In this document: in pieces, positions 1 to 5,850 of the stretch
Position numbering within the stretch: position 1 is the stretch's first letter
Layout of the letters: the number at the start of each line of letters is the position of its first letter
Assembly: GCA_009695405.1 (NCBI GenBank)
Contig: SIAZ01000210.1
Span: 1-6,217, forward strand
DNA: 6,217 nt
Source: Pedosphaera sp.
GTDB lineage: Bacteria; Verrucomicrobiota; Verrucomicrobiia; Limisphaerales; UBA9464
Direction of reading: 5' to 3'
Translations under genes and position numbers: made by a program
The notes under the pieces: generated by a model
Databases searched by the model: none
The model's input: only the letters and a program-made list of their open reading frames with translations
What the model was told of the DNA's origin: nothing

Positions 1-211
1 TCGGTCAGCGGACGCGGATCCAAGACAAAGGGTGTCTTGTGCAAAATGGGTAAACGCGCTGACATAGAGTTAAGATATATAGAAACAATATATTATATAT
101 GCAAGACAAAACACGCTCTCTCATTCACTTTTTTAGGGCTTCTAGAAAATTAGGCGAGGATCAGGGAAGCGACCGGACGGCCACCGAACTGGTTTCCGTC
201 CGGAGCTCGCA
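1..211. other. Left-edge non-coding stretch
   Basis: No convincing gene is visible here. Bases 21-39 form a small inverted repeat (CAAGACA, 5-nt loop, TGTCTTG) with no T-tract on either side. Bases 71-100 are almost pure A/T, with 7-bp arms at 75-81 and 94-100, so this is a possible promoter or easily melted patch. A plus-strand reading frame that opens at 99 runs antisense into the 3' end of the next gene and has low-complexity, unrecognisable content, so I do not call it. The GC-rich hairpin at 173-203 is listed separately. Confidence 0.5.
173..203 (-). terminator. GC-rich hairpin just after the oxidoreductase stop codon
   Basis: CCGGACGG at 173-180 pairs perfectly with CCGTCCGG at 196-203 around a 15-nt loop. 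The loop can form a further 3-bp inner stem (ACC/GGT). The hairpin begins 8 nt beyond the minus-strand stop codon at 212-214, where a terminator would be expected. No T-run follows it on the minus strand, so it is not a textbook intrinsic terminator. It may slow 3' exonucleases or act together with Rho. Confidence 0.4.
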
Positions 212-1375
212 TCAAACTCCTATCCGAGTCCACGCAGCATTAGCTGATGACGATGCGACTACGGCTTCAATGAAAGCCATACCGCGGACACCGTCCTCGA
301 TCTTTGGGAAATCATTGATAAGATCTCCTTTAGCTAACTTACGCCCCTCCTGACGCGCTCGAATTGCTCCAGCAAAGTTCCTGTAAATATTGGCAAAGGC
401 CTCGAGATAACCTTCAGGATGAGAGGGAGGGGTTCTCCCTGCTGCCTTAGCCGCTTCGCACAAGTAGCCATTGGCCGTACGGTATACTTGCATCGGCTGA
501 TCGGGCCACTTCACCAGTAGGGTATTCGGCTCCTTCTGATGCCACTCCAATCCACCTAGTTCGCCGTAGACTCGGATATTTAAGTTATTCTCTTCACCCA
601 CACTAATCTGGGAACTATGCAAAACACCTTTGGCTCCACCCTTAAAGCGCAGCAAAACATTTCCGTCATCGTCCAACTTCCGGCCCTTCACAAAGGCGGT
701 GAGATCTGCTGCCAATTCACTGATATGAAGGCCCGTAATATATTCAGCCAAGTTTTCGGCATGTGTACCGATATCGCTGATGCATCCAGCCGCACCTGAC
801 TTCTTGGGATCAGTGCGCCAAGCGGCCTGTTTCTGGCCAGACGCCTCAATGCGAGTGGCCAACCATCCTTGAGGATATTCGACAACCACCTTGCGAATTT
901 TGCCTAACTTACCGCCAGCCACCAAGGATCGTGCTTCCTTGACCATCGGATAGCCTGTGTAGTTATGGGTCAATCCATAGAGCAAACCAGATTTCTTAAC
1001 CAACCCTTGCAACTCCTTGGCTTCAGCTAAATCAAAGGTCGCTGGTTTATCGCTCAACACATGGAAGCCATGCTCCAAAGCCATCTTTGCTGGCGGGAAG
1101 TGCAGGTGATTTGGTGTCACAATAGAAATGAAATCAATCCGTTGGTCCGCTGGTAAAGCAGCCTCAGATTGTATCAATTCTGCAAAGGATCCATAACAAC
1201 GACTGGGCGATAAAAATAAATCAGCACCGCTCGCTCGGGATCTTTCTGGATCTGAAGAAAACGCGCCAGCGACTAGTTCGACTTGGCCATCCATGTTTGC
1301 GGCTATGCGGTGAACGGCGCCAATAAAGGCTCCACGCCCACCTCCAATCATTCCGTACCGAATCTTTCTGCTCAT
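212..1375 (-). CDS. Gfo/Idh/MocA family NAD(P)-dependent oxidoreductase
   Basis: Predicted cytoplasmic oxidoreductase of 387 aa acting on a sugar, inositol or related polyol; the substrate cannot be read from sequence. The N-terminal Rossmann fold opens with GMIGGGRGAFIGAVHR (residues 8-23), a glycine-rich dinucleotide loop. It continues with SIVTPNHLH (84-92) and SDKPATFD (108-115), whose Lys110-Pro111 matches the family's EKP motif. THNYTGYPMVKEAR (136-149) marks a recognisable subfamily. The C-terminal domain carries GCISDIGTHAENL (197-209), with Asp201 and His205 at the family's catalytic D-x-G-x-H positions. The length is normal for the family and no residue is obviously missing. The ATG at 1375 is chosen because the Rossmann strand begins almost at once; no Shine-Dalgarno lies upstream. 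It is divergent from panD with no functional partner in the window, so its pathway is unknown. The family call is secure; the substrate is not. Confidence 0.92.
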   Translation of the reverse strand: MSRKIRYGMIGGGRGAFIGAVHRIAANMDGQVELVAGAFSSDPERSRASGADLFLSPSRCYGSFAELIQSEAALPADQRIDFISIVTPNHLHFPPAKMALEHGFHVLSDKPATFDLAEAKELQGLVKKSGLLYGLTHNYTGYPMVKEARSLVAGGKLGKIRKVVVEYPQGWLATRIEASGQKQAAWRTDPKKSGAAGCISDIGTHAENLAEYITGLHISELAADLTAFVKGRKLDDDGNVLLRFKGGAKGVLHSSQISVGEENNLNIRVYGELGGLEWHQKEPNTLLVKWPDQPMQVYRTANGYLCEAAKAAGRTPPSHPEGYLEAFANIYRNFAGAIRARQEGRKLAKGDLINDFPKIEDGVRGMAFIEAVVASSSANAAWTRIGV

Positions 1376-1578
1376 AATATATTTTTGTCTACGTTAGAAA
1401 GCTGTGTTACAGCGGGAACCCCTTAACTCTCACCGCTGCTGCTTACTAGAGTCAATCCCTTCGCCAATTCGACTGCAGATGATTTCTGATGATTCCATCT
1501 CAATAATAAATTGTCCTTGCCCTCACACCTTCTAGTCTTTTGCTCGTTCGCGACCCTGTCGCCTCTGCCACTGATCCC
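1376..1578. promoter_or_regulatory. Divergent intergenic region between oxidoreductase and panD
   Basis: This 203-bp gap must hold the start signals of both flanking genes. Visible elements are a short dyad GCTGT-GTT-ACAGC at 1401-1413, 26 bp before the oxidoreductase start, and two direct copies of GATGATT at 1478-1484 and 1488-1494, one helical turn apart. A TTGACT reads on the minus strand at 1455-1450, but no good -10 follows at standard spacing. The panD-proximal part (about 1511-1578) is strongly pyrimidine-rich and lacks a Shine-Dalgarno motif. The operator and promoter roles are inference. Confidence 0.4.
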
Positions 1579-1941
1579 ATGCTTATTCACCTGCTTAAAT
1601 CCAAAATCCATCGCGCTACTGTCACCGCCGCTAGTCTTGATTATGAGGGAAGCCTCACCATCGATGAAGACCTCATGGATAAGGTTGGACTCCGCCCCCA
1701 CGAACGTATCCTCTGCGGTAACATGGCCAATGGAAGTCGTTGGGAAACTTACGCCATCTGCGGTCCACGCGGCTCCGGCGCTATCGAACTCAATGGGGCA
1801 GTGGCGCACCTCGGAAAAAAGGGTGACCGCGTCACCCTTATGTCATTCACTGCCATTGAAGAAAACGCCGCCGCTACTTGGGTGCCACGGGTCATTGTGC
1901 TCGATGCCGCCAACCGAATCGTTAACGAACGTGGTTTTTAA
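1579..1941 (+). CDS. panD: Aspartate 1-decarboxylase proenzyme
   Basis: Converts L-aspartate to beta-alanine plus CO2, supplying the beta-alanine half of pantothenate and hence CoA. It is a cytoplasmic homotetramer that self-processes to make its pyruvoyl cofactor. All family landmarks are visible: Lys9 and His11 in KSKIHR, Tyr22 and the cleavage site Gly24-Ser25 in YEGS, Arg54-x2-Thr57-Tyr58 in NGSRWETYAI, and Asn72 in LNGAVAH. At 120 aa it is close to the 126-aa E. coli enzyme. The ATG at 1579 is preferred over an in-frame TTG at 1540 because MLIHLLKSKIHR aligns with the family N-terminus and places the Gly-Ser bond exactly at 24/25. No Shine-Dalgarno precedes it; the leader is pyrimidine-rich. 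It converges on dapL with 6 bp between the stop codons. No panB, panC or panE lies in the window, so it appears to be a stand-alone pan gene here. Confidence 0.96.
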   Translation: MLIHLLKSKIHRATVTAASLDYEGSLTIDEDLMDKVGLRPHERILCGNMANGSRWETYAICGPRGSGAIELNGAVAHLGKKGDRVTLMSFTAIEENAAATWVPRVIVLDAANRIVNERGF

Positions 1942-1947
1942 TCATTT

Positions 1948-3186
1948 TCACCAACGCAACGCCTGCAGGCGCTGGGAAACTTCCTCTGCGTTCGCCCGGC
2001 TATTAAAACCGCTCACGCGGAACCAACCCTCGCCATTACTGCCAAATCCACTACCGGGAGTAATCACCACATTGGCCTCACCTAAAATTCGATCAAAGGC
2101 CTGCCAACTTGTGTAACCACTCGGAGCACTAACCCAAATATAAGGGACATTAATGCCGCCAAAAACAGTGTGACCCGCCGTTCGCGCCCCTGATACTAAT
2201 AAGGCTGCATTCCCCATATAGTGAGCCACTAAAGCCCGTATCTGCGCCTGACCCTCCACTGTATACAAAGCTTCGGCTGCCCTTTGAACAATGTAAGAAA
2301 CACCATTGAACTTGGTGGTCATCCGACGCGACCACAGCGGATGTAGCGATCGAAATTCGCCGTCGGCTGTCGAAGCCTGTAGCGACTTCGGCACCACGGT
2401 GTAAGCACAACGTACACCGGTGAAGCCGCCGTTTTTGGAAAAGCTGCGGAATTCAATTGAACACTCCCGCGCTCCGGGAATTTCATAAATCGAATGAGGT
2501 ACCGACGGGTCGGAAATGTAAGCCTCGTAAGCCGCGTCAAACAGAATGATGGCTCGGTGCTTCAAAGCATAGGCAACCCAGTCCCGCAATTGTTCCCGAG
2601 ACAAAGTCGCGCCAGTCGGATTATTAGGTGAACAAAGGTAAATGACATCCACCGGCTCCAAGGGTGGTTCTGAGGTGAAACCGTTCGCTGCTGTGCAGGG
2701 CAAATAACGAATGCCAGCATAAGCTCCTAATGCATCTGCCTCGCCGGTGTGTCCCGCCATTACGTTGGTGTCCACGTAGACCGGGTACACCGGATCAGTG
2801 ATAGCCAATCGGTTCTTTGAACCCAAAATATCAAGAATAGCCCCGCAATCACACTTGGATCCGTCACTCACGAAAACTTCATCGTCGGCCACATCTAATC
2901 CCTTCGCCCGAAAATCAGTCCCAGCAATCGCTGATCGCAACCACTCGTAGCCTTGTTCCGGCCCATAACCCTTGAAGGAATCACGCACCGCCATTTCGTC
3001 CACAGCCCGATGCATCGCCATCACGACCACCGAAGGCAATGGCTCAGTCACGTCCCCGATACCGCACCGAATCAGGCGCTTTACTGCCTCAGGATGAGCT
3101 TCAGTGAACGCTTTAACCCGTCGTCCGATTTCGGGAAAGAGATAGCCAGCCTTGAGCTTAAGATAATTATCGTTGAGTTGTGCCAT
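1948..3186 (-). CDS. dapL: LL-diaminopimelate aminotransferase
   Basis: PLP-dependent class I/II (fold type I) aminotransferase that makes LL-2,6-diaminopimelate from tetrahydrodipicolinate and glutamate in one step, bypassing DapD/DapC/DapE. The product feeds lysine and peptidoglycan synthesis in the cytoplasm. The 412 aa match the usual DapL length (about 410). Visible landmarks are the N-terminal NDNYLKLKAGYLFPEIGRR (5-23), IRCGIGDVTEPLP (39-51), SDGSKCD (107-113) at the cofactor phosphate, SPNNPTG (186-192), DAAYEAY (217-223) and SFSKNGGFTGVR (248-259), in which Lys251 is the expected Schiff-base lysine. FRVSGF (389-394) supplies Arg390 for the substrate carboxylate. The ATG at 3186 fits the family N-terminus; no Shine-Dalgarno is seen. 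It is convergent with panD and divergent from the sugar dehydrogenase gene. DapL is sporadic among bacteria and well known in Verrucomicrobia and Chlamydiae, which supports the suggested lineage. Confidence 0.95.
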   Translation of the reverse strand: MAQLNDNYLKLKAGYLFPEIGRRVKAFTEAHPEAVKRLIRCGIGDVTEPLPSVVVMAMHRAVDEMAVRDSFKGYGPEQGYEWLRSAIAGTDFRAKGLDVADDEVFVSDGSKCDCGAILDILGSKNRLAITDPVYPVYVDTNVMAGHTGEADALGAYAGIRYLPCTAANGFTSEPPLEPVDVIYLCSPNNPTGATLSREQLRDWVAYALKHRAIILFDAAYEAYISDPSVPHSIYEIPGARECSIEFRSFSKNGGFTGVRCAYTVVPKSLQASTADGEFRSLHPLWSRRMTTKFNGVSYIVQRAAEALYTVEGQAQIRALVAHYMGNAALLVSGARTAGHTVFGGINVPYIWVSAPSGYTSWQAFDRILGEANVVITPGSGFGSNGEGWFRVSGFNSRANAEEVSQRLQALRW

Positions 3187-3516
3187 ATCAGGAATCTAGA
3201 CGCTGCCGGAAGAGCGCAAGACTAGGGAAACAGGATACCGTTGCGCAAGCCGATGTACGTAGCGAATAGAGCAATCGCTTGCGATCAACCCCTTCGTTAC
3301 CTCAGATGAGGTAACGAAGGGCCAATCATTGCCCTCATATTTTCGTGCTTTTTGGGGAATGAAGAGCGGTGAGCTTACTTTTATGGCAATCACACCCTCT
3401 TCAGTCATCCAACAACGAATTGTCATTACACTCACGCCAAATAAAAAGGGACGTAACCTCTGCAGCAGCAAGCTTGCCCGCCGATCTAGAATCCGTAAGC
3501 TCTCACCGATAACCTT
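3187..3516. promoter_or_regulatory. Divergent intergenic region between dapL and the dehydrogenase gene
   Basis: No credible gene is seen in these 330 bp. Reading frames exist on both strands, but they have no recognisable motifs and the longest one runs antisense into the dehydrogenase gene. The region should contain the start signals of two divergent genes. It holds a perfect 32-bp palindrome (3290-3321, listed separately), an 8-bp palindrome TTGCGCAA at 3241-3248, a 12-bp dyad ATCGC-TT-GCGAT at 3274-3285, and two direct GCGCAAG copies at 3214-3220 and 3243-3249. The clustering on the dapL side suggests regulator binding (inference). No convincing -35/-10 pair can be assigned by eye. Confidence 0.45.
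3290..3321. repeat. Perfect 32-bp palindrome (15-bp arms)
   Basis: The left arm, CCCTTCGTTACCTCA at 3290-3304, is exactly complementary to the right arm at 3307-3321, with the two bases GA at the centre. As RNA it would form a stem of about 14 bp with a 4-nt loop. No U-tract follows on either strand, so it is a poor intrinsic terminator candidate. It lies 103 bp upstream of dapL and 195 bp upstream of the dehydrogenase gene. It could be a large operator, a leader hairpin, or a dispersed repeat; one copy in one window cannot decide. Confidence 0.85.
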
Positions 3517-4848
3517 ATGAAAGGACTCTCCAGCGCTCTCGCCGTGAGCTTTGCCCTCTGCGCCACGGCCGCCACTCAACCTCCACCGGTTCAACCCGGA
3601 GGCAAACTCCCCGGTAACCCTGCCATTCAATTGGTTAAGGTTGCTGATGGGCTCGTCGATCCCATCCATGTCGCTTCACCTCGGGATGGTTCCGGACGTC
3701 TCTTTGTCTGCGAACGCCCCGGCGTTGTTCGAGTGATTAAAAACGGTAAACTGCTCGATAAACCGGCTCTCGATATTAAGGACAAGACGTTGAGTTCCTT
3801 TCTTGAAGAGGGGCTCTTCGCCATCGAATTCCACCCGAAGTTTAAGGAAAATGGCCTTTGCTACGTCTCCTACTCCGATCTCTGGTTCAACGGCTCTACC
3901 CTGCTCGTTGAATACAAGGTCTCCAAGTCCAACCCAGATCGTCTCGACCCAGACAGTGCTCGAGTGATTATGCAACTCGACTTCCCCTACTGCAATCATC
4001 ACGGCGGGAAGATGGCCTTCGGTCCTGATGGCTACCTCTATGTCGGTGTGGGCGATGGAGGTTGGGAAGGGGATGTAATTAGCGCTGGACAAGATCTCCA
4101 TACCTTGCTCGGCAAAATGCTGCGTATCGATGTCAACACCTCCACCCCCGATCGTGCTTACGGTATCCCTAAGGATAATCCGTTCATTACCCCTCTCCAG
4201 CAGATGACGCTCTTTGGTGTCAGCGAACTTCAGTTCTCAAAAATCGCCCCGCGCGCCAAGCCGGAAATCTGGGCCTATGGTATTCGTAATCCTTGGACTT
4301 TCTCCTTTGATCGCAAAAATGGCGACTTTTACATCGCTGATATCGGCCAGAATCACTGGGAAGAAATCGATTTTCAGCCCGCAAGCAGCAAAGGCGGAGA
4401 GAATTACGGTTGGAAACACATGGGCGGCAGTCATCCCTTTCCGATCGAACGCGAGGGTGAACTCCCCCGCATTGGAGTGCTTCCGATCGCCGAATTCAGC
4501 CATCAAGATCAAGGTATCTGCATCATTGGACTTGGCGTCTATCGCGGCACCGCTTATCCTAGCCTCGATGGCGTCTATTTCGCTGCCGATTGGGGCTCTG
4601 GCAAAGTCTGGGGAGTGAAGCGTGACGGAGTTGGTCAATGGCAAATGCAGGAACTCCTCGATCTCGATACCCCTCTGCGTCCCACCGGTGGCGGCGAAGA
4701 TGAAGACGGCACGATCTACGTTTGCCATGCCACAGCCAATTATGGCGGCCCAGTAGATCCGCACACCAGTGAACGCGGAGCAGTTTGGAAACTGGTTTCT
4801 GCGGATAAAGTTCCCCAGGGTGCCAGTCTTGCCCCGCTTCAGAAATAA
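3517..4848 (+). CDS. Secreted PQQ-dependent sugar dehydrogenase-like beta-propeller protein
   Basis: Probable periplasmic quinoprotein of the glucose/sorbosone dehydrogenase (GSDH) family, a six-bladed beta-propeller oxidising aldose-type sugars with PQQ. The substrate is not readable. The 443 aa begin with a Sec signal peptide (MKGLSSALAVSFALC..., likely cut near residue 19-21). Family landmarks are GLVDPIHVASP (45-55), RLFVCERPGVVRVIKNG (61-77), EEGLFAIEFHP (97-107), NHHGGKMAFGPDGYLYVG (160-177), in which His161 aligns with catalytic His144 of soluble glucose dehydrogenase, and YGIRNPWTFSFD (254-265), in which Arg257-Asn258 match PQQ-contacting Arg228-Asn229. Further motifs are DIGQNHWEEID (275-285), GENYGW (294-299) and GLGVYRG (338-344), in which Arg343 may replace the cofactor-contacting Lys377. 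There is no CxxCH haem motif, so electrons must leave through another carrier; the cupredoxin gene 110 bp downstream is a candidate. The ATG at 3517 starts the signal peptide directly; no Shine-Dalgarno is seen. PQQ use is inferred from homology. Confidence 0.87.
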   Translation: MKGLSSALAVSFALCATAATQPPPVQPGGKLPGNPAIQLVKVADGLVDPIHVASPRDGSGRLFVCERPGVVRVIKNGKLLDKPALDIKDKTLSSFLEEGLFAIEFHPKFKENGLCYVSYSDLWFNGSTLLVEYKVSKSNPDRLDPDSARVIMQLDFPYCNHHGGKMAFGPDGYLYVGVGDGGWEGDVISAGQDLHTLLGKMLRIDVNTSTPDRAYGIPKDNPFITPLQQMTLFGVSELQFSKIAPRAKPEIWAYGIRNPWTFSFDRKNGDFYIADIGQNHWEEIDFQPASSKGGENYGWKHMGGSHPFPIEREGELPRIGVLPIAEFSHQDQGICIIGLGVYRGTAYPSLDGVYFAADWGSGKVWGVKRDGVGQWQMQELLDLDTPLRPTGGGEDEDGTIYVCHATANYGGPVDPHTSERGAVWKLVSADKVPQGASLAPLQK

Positions 4849-4958
4849 CGGCTTCTAAAGGCCTCCTCTTACAAACACTCGGGTGCCACTCAGCGTCCGA
4901 GTCGCTATCAATCTACTTTCACTTTCTTCTTTTCCCAGTTTCACTCTACCCCACCTCG
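4849..4958 (+). promoter_or_regulatory. Pyrimidine-rich spacer before the cupredoxin gene
   Basis: This 110-bp gap separates two co-directional genes. A 6-bp inverted repeat (ACTCGG 4877-4882, CCGAGT 4897-4902, 14-nt loop) could be a weak attenuating hairpin; no T-tract follows directly. From about 4912 to the start codon the strand is almost entirely C and T, with no Shine-Dalgarno. The gap is long enough for a separate promoter, but I cannot identify one, so operon status is open. Confidence 0.35.
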
Positions 4959-5549
4959 ATGAATTATAGAGTTACTGTCATCATTCCTGCCCTTCTCGTC
5001 TGCGCTCTTTCTCTGCGCAGTGCCGATGCTGTCCCAGATCATGCAGGTCATAAACCCGCTTCCGGACTAAAAAAGGAATTGATTGCAGATATTACCGAGG
5101 CTGATTTTCTCAAACTAGGTTCCGCTCCTAAAACGGTCCGGATCACTCTGGTCTCTGCTTTGACCGCGAACAACGGAGGGATGAATTTCAATGGCTACGC
5201 CAAGGGTGCCGCCGCCTATGTCATTCCTTTAGGCTGGAATGTCGAGGTCACCTTTATCAATCCGAGTCCGGTTCCACATAGTGTCCTCGTTGTGGAACGT
5301 GAAAAAATCCGTAAACCACAGTTGGGTGAACCTGCTTTTCCGGGTGCCGGAGTTCCAAATGCGGTTCTTGGGATTAGCATGAAAAAGGTCAACTTCACTT
5401 TTACCGCGTCGCAAGTCGGCGAGTACGCCTTCGCCTGCGGCTTTCCAATCCATGCTCTTAATGGTCACTGGGCCGCTCTCGAAATCTCCGCTGAAGCAAA
5501 GGTCCCTTCTGTAAAGCTCGGTGATGCCGCTCCGCGCGAGGCCCACTAA
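4959..5549 (+). CDS. Secreted sulfocyanin-like cupredoxin
   Basis: Predicted exported blue-copper-type electron carrier, 196 aa. A Sec signal peptide covers residues 1-24, with an A-D-A cleavage site before Val25. The mature start contains PDHAGH. The domain from about 58 to 176 resembles sulfocyanin/SoxE: NGGMNFNGYAKGAAAYVIP (72-90), GWNVEVTFINPSPVPHSVLV (92-111) and YAFACGFPIHALNGHW (156-171). Expected copper ligands are His107, Cys160 and His165 (the C-x4-H spacing is intact). The fourth position, five residues after His165, is His170, where sulfocyanins carry Met (consensus recalled from memory). If correct, the site may be type-1-like with altered spectrum and lower potential, or more open, as in nitrosocyanin-like sites. 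The gene follows the PQQ-type dehydrogenase in the same direction, so accepting its electrons is plausible but not shown. The ATG at 4959 gives a complete signal peptide; there is no Shine-Dalgarno. The fold call is firm; the sulfocyanin subfamily is likely. Confidence 0.82.
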   Translation: MNYRVTVIIPALLVCALSLRSADAVPDHAGHKPASGLKKELIADITEADFLKLGSAPKTVRITLVSALTANNGGMNFNGYAKGAAAYVIPLGWNVEVTFINPSPVPHSVLVVEREKIRKPQLGEPAFPGAGVPNAVLGISMKKVNFTFTASQVGEYAFACGFPIHALNGHWAALEISAEAKVPSVKLGDAAPREAH

Positions 5550-5850
5550 TCTCTTTGGATGTTCAAAAACAGACTCCTCCAGATAGATATTTAAATGCCT
5601 GTCTAGGCAGTGATCCGGTTTGGACCCTGATAGAACTCTTAGAGTCAATCAGTGTAAGCCCAAATCCTCGCCTAAGCAGAGTGGCGAAATTTTTTTGGGA
5701 GAGCGGGTACCGGAAGGTTTTCGAAAATTACACTCCCTCCGTTTTCCTCGGTTAAGCGCTACAAAATAGTTATAAGTGACTCTTGTGTATATGGTTTCAC
5801 ATGGCCCAATCCCATAGTGCCATCGTTTCCCGCCAGTTTTTGAGTGTCGT
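5550..5850. other. Gene-poor stretch between cupredoxin and transposase
   Basis: No confident gene lies in these 301 bp. A plus-strand frame opens with TTG at 5555 and ends with TAA at 5753-5755 (66 codons). Its second half (KFFWESGYRKVFENYTPS) looks mildly protein-like, but the family is unrecognised and it has no Shine-Dalgarno; it may be chance or a gene remnant. A small dyad TGCCT-GTCT-AGGCA lies at 5596-5609, a T7 run near 5690, and a 10-bp palindrome TTTTCGAAAA at 5718-5727. The right part, roughly 5756-5850, probably belongs to the non-coding end of the insertion sequence. Confidence 0.45.

Noticed and set aside
21..39. Small inverted repeat (7-bp arms) near the left edge as a terminator
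   Set aside because: The stem is short, of mixed composition, and has no T-tract on either strand; the gene it might serve is not in the window.
99..353. Plus-strand 84-codon frame at the left edge
   Set aside because: It overlaps the 3' end of the well-supported oxidoreductase in antisense, has no recognisable motif and no ribosome-binding site, and its composition looks like a shadow frame.
1540..1578. Upstream TTG start for panD adding 13 residues
   Set aside because: The added residues do not belong to the PanD family, and the ATG at 1579 places the Gly-Ser cleavage bond at the conserved 24/25 position.
1511..2116. Plus-strand 201-codon frame across panD and the 3' end of dapL
   Set aside because: It is out of frame with panD, which has every catalytic residue, and antisense to dapL. 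It is long only because of the base composition and has no domain signature.
3329..3520. Plus-strand 63-codon frame before the dehydrogenase gene, overlapping its start codon by 4 bases
   Set aside because: The overlap suggested a leader peptide, but the basic, low-information protein (ending RRSRIRKLSPITL) has no family, no Shine-Dalgarno and no clear start. It is more likely chance.
3196..3669. Minus-strand 157-codon frame upstream of dapL
   Set aside because: It starts inside the dehydrogenase gene on the opposite strand and runs through the palindrome. I see no helix-turn-helix or other regulator signature, so it is not called despite its position.
4237..4764. Minus-strand 175-codon frame inside the dehydrogenase gene
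   Set aside because: It is entirely antisense to a conserved beta-propeller coding region and reflects its codon bias; no independent signature is present.
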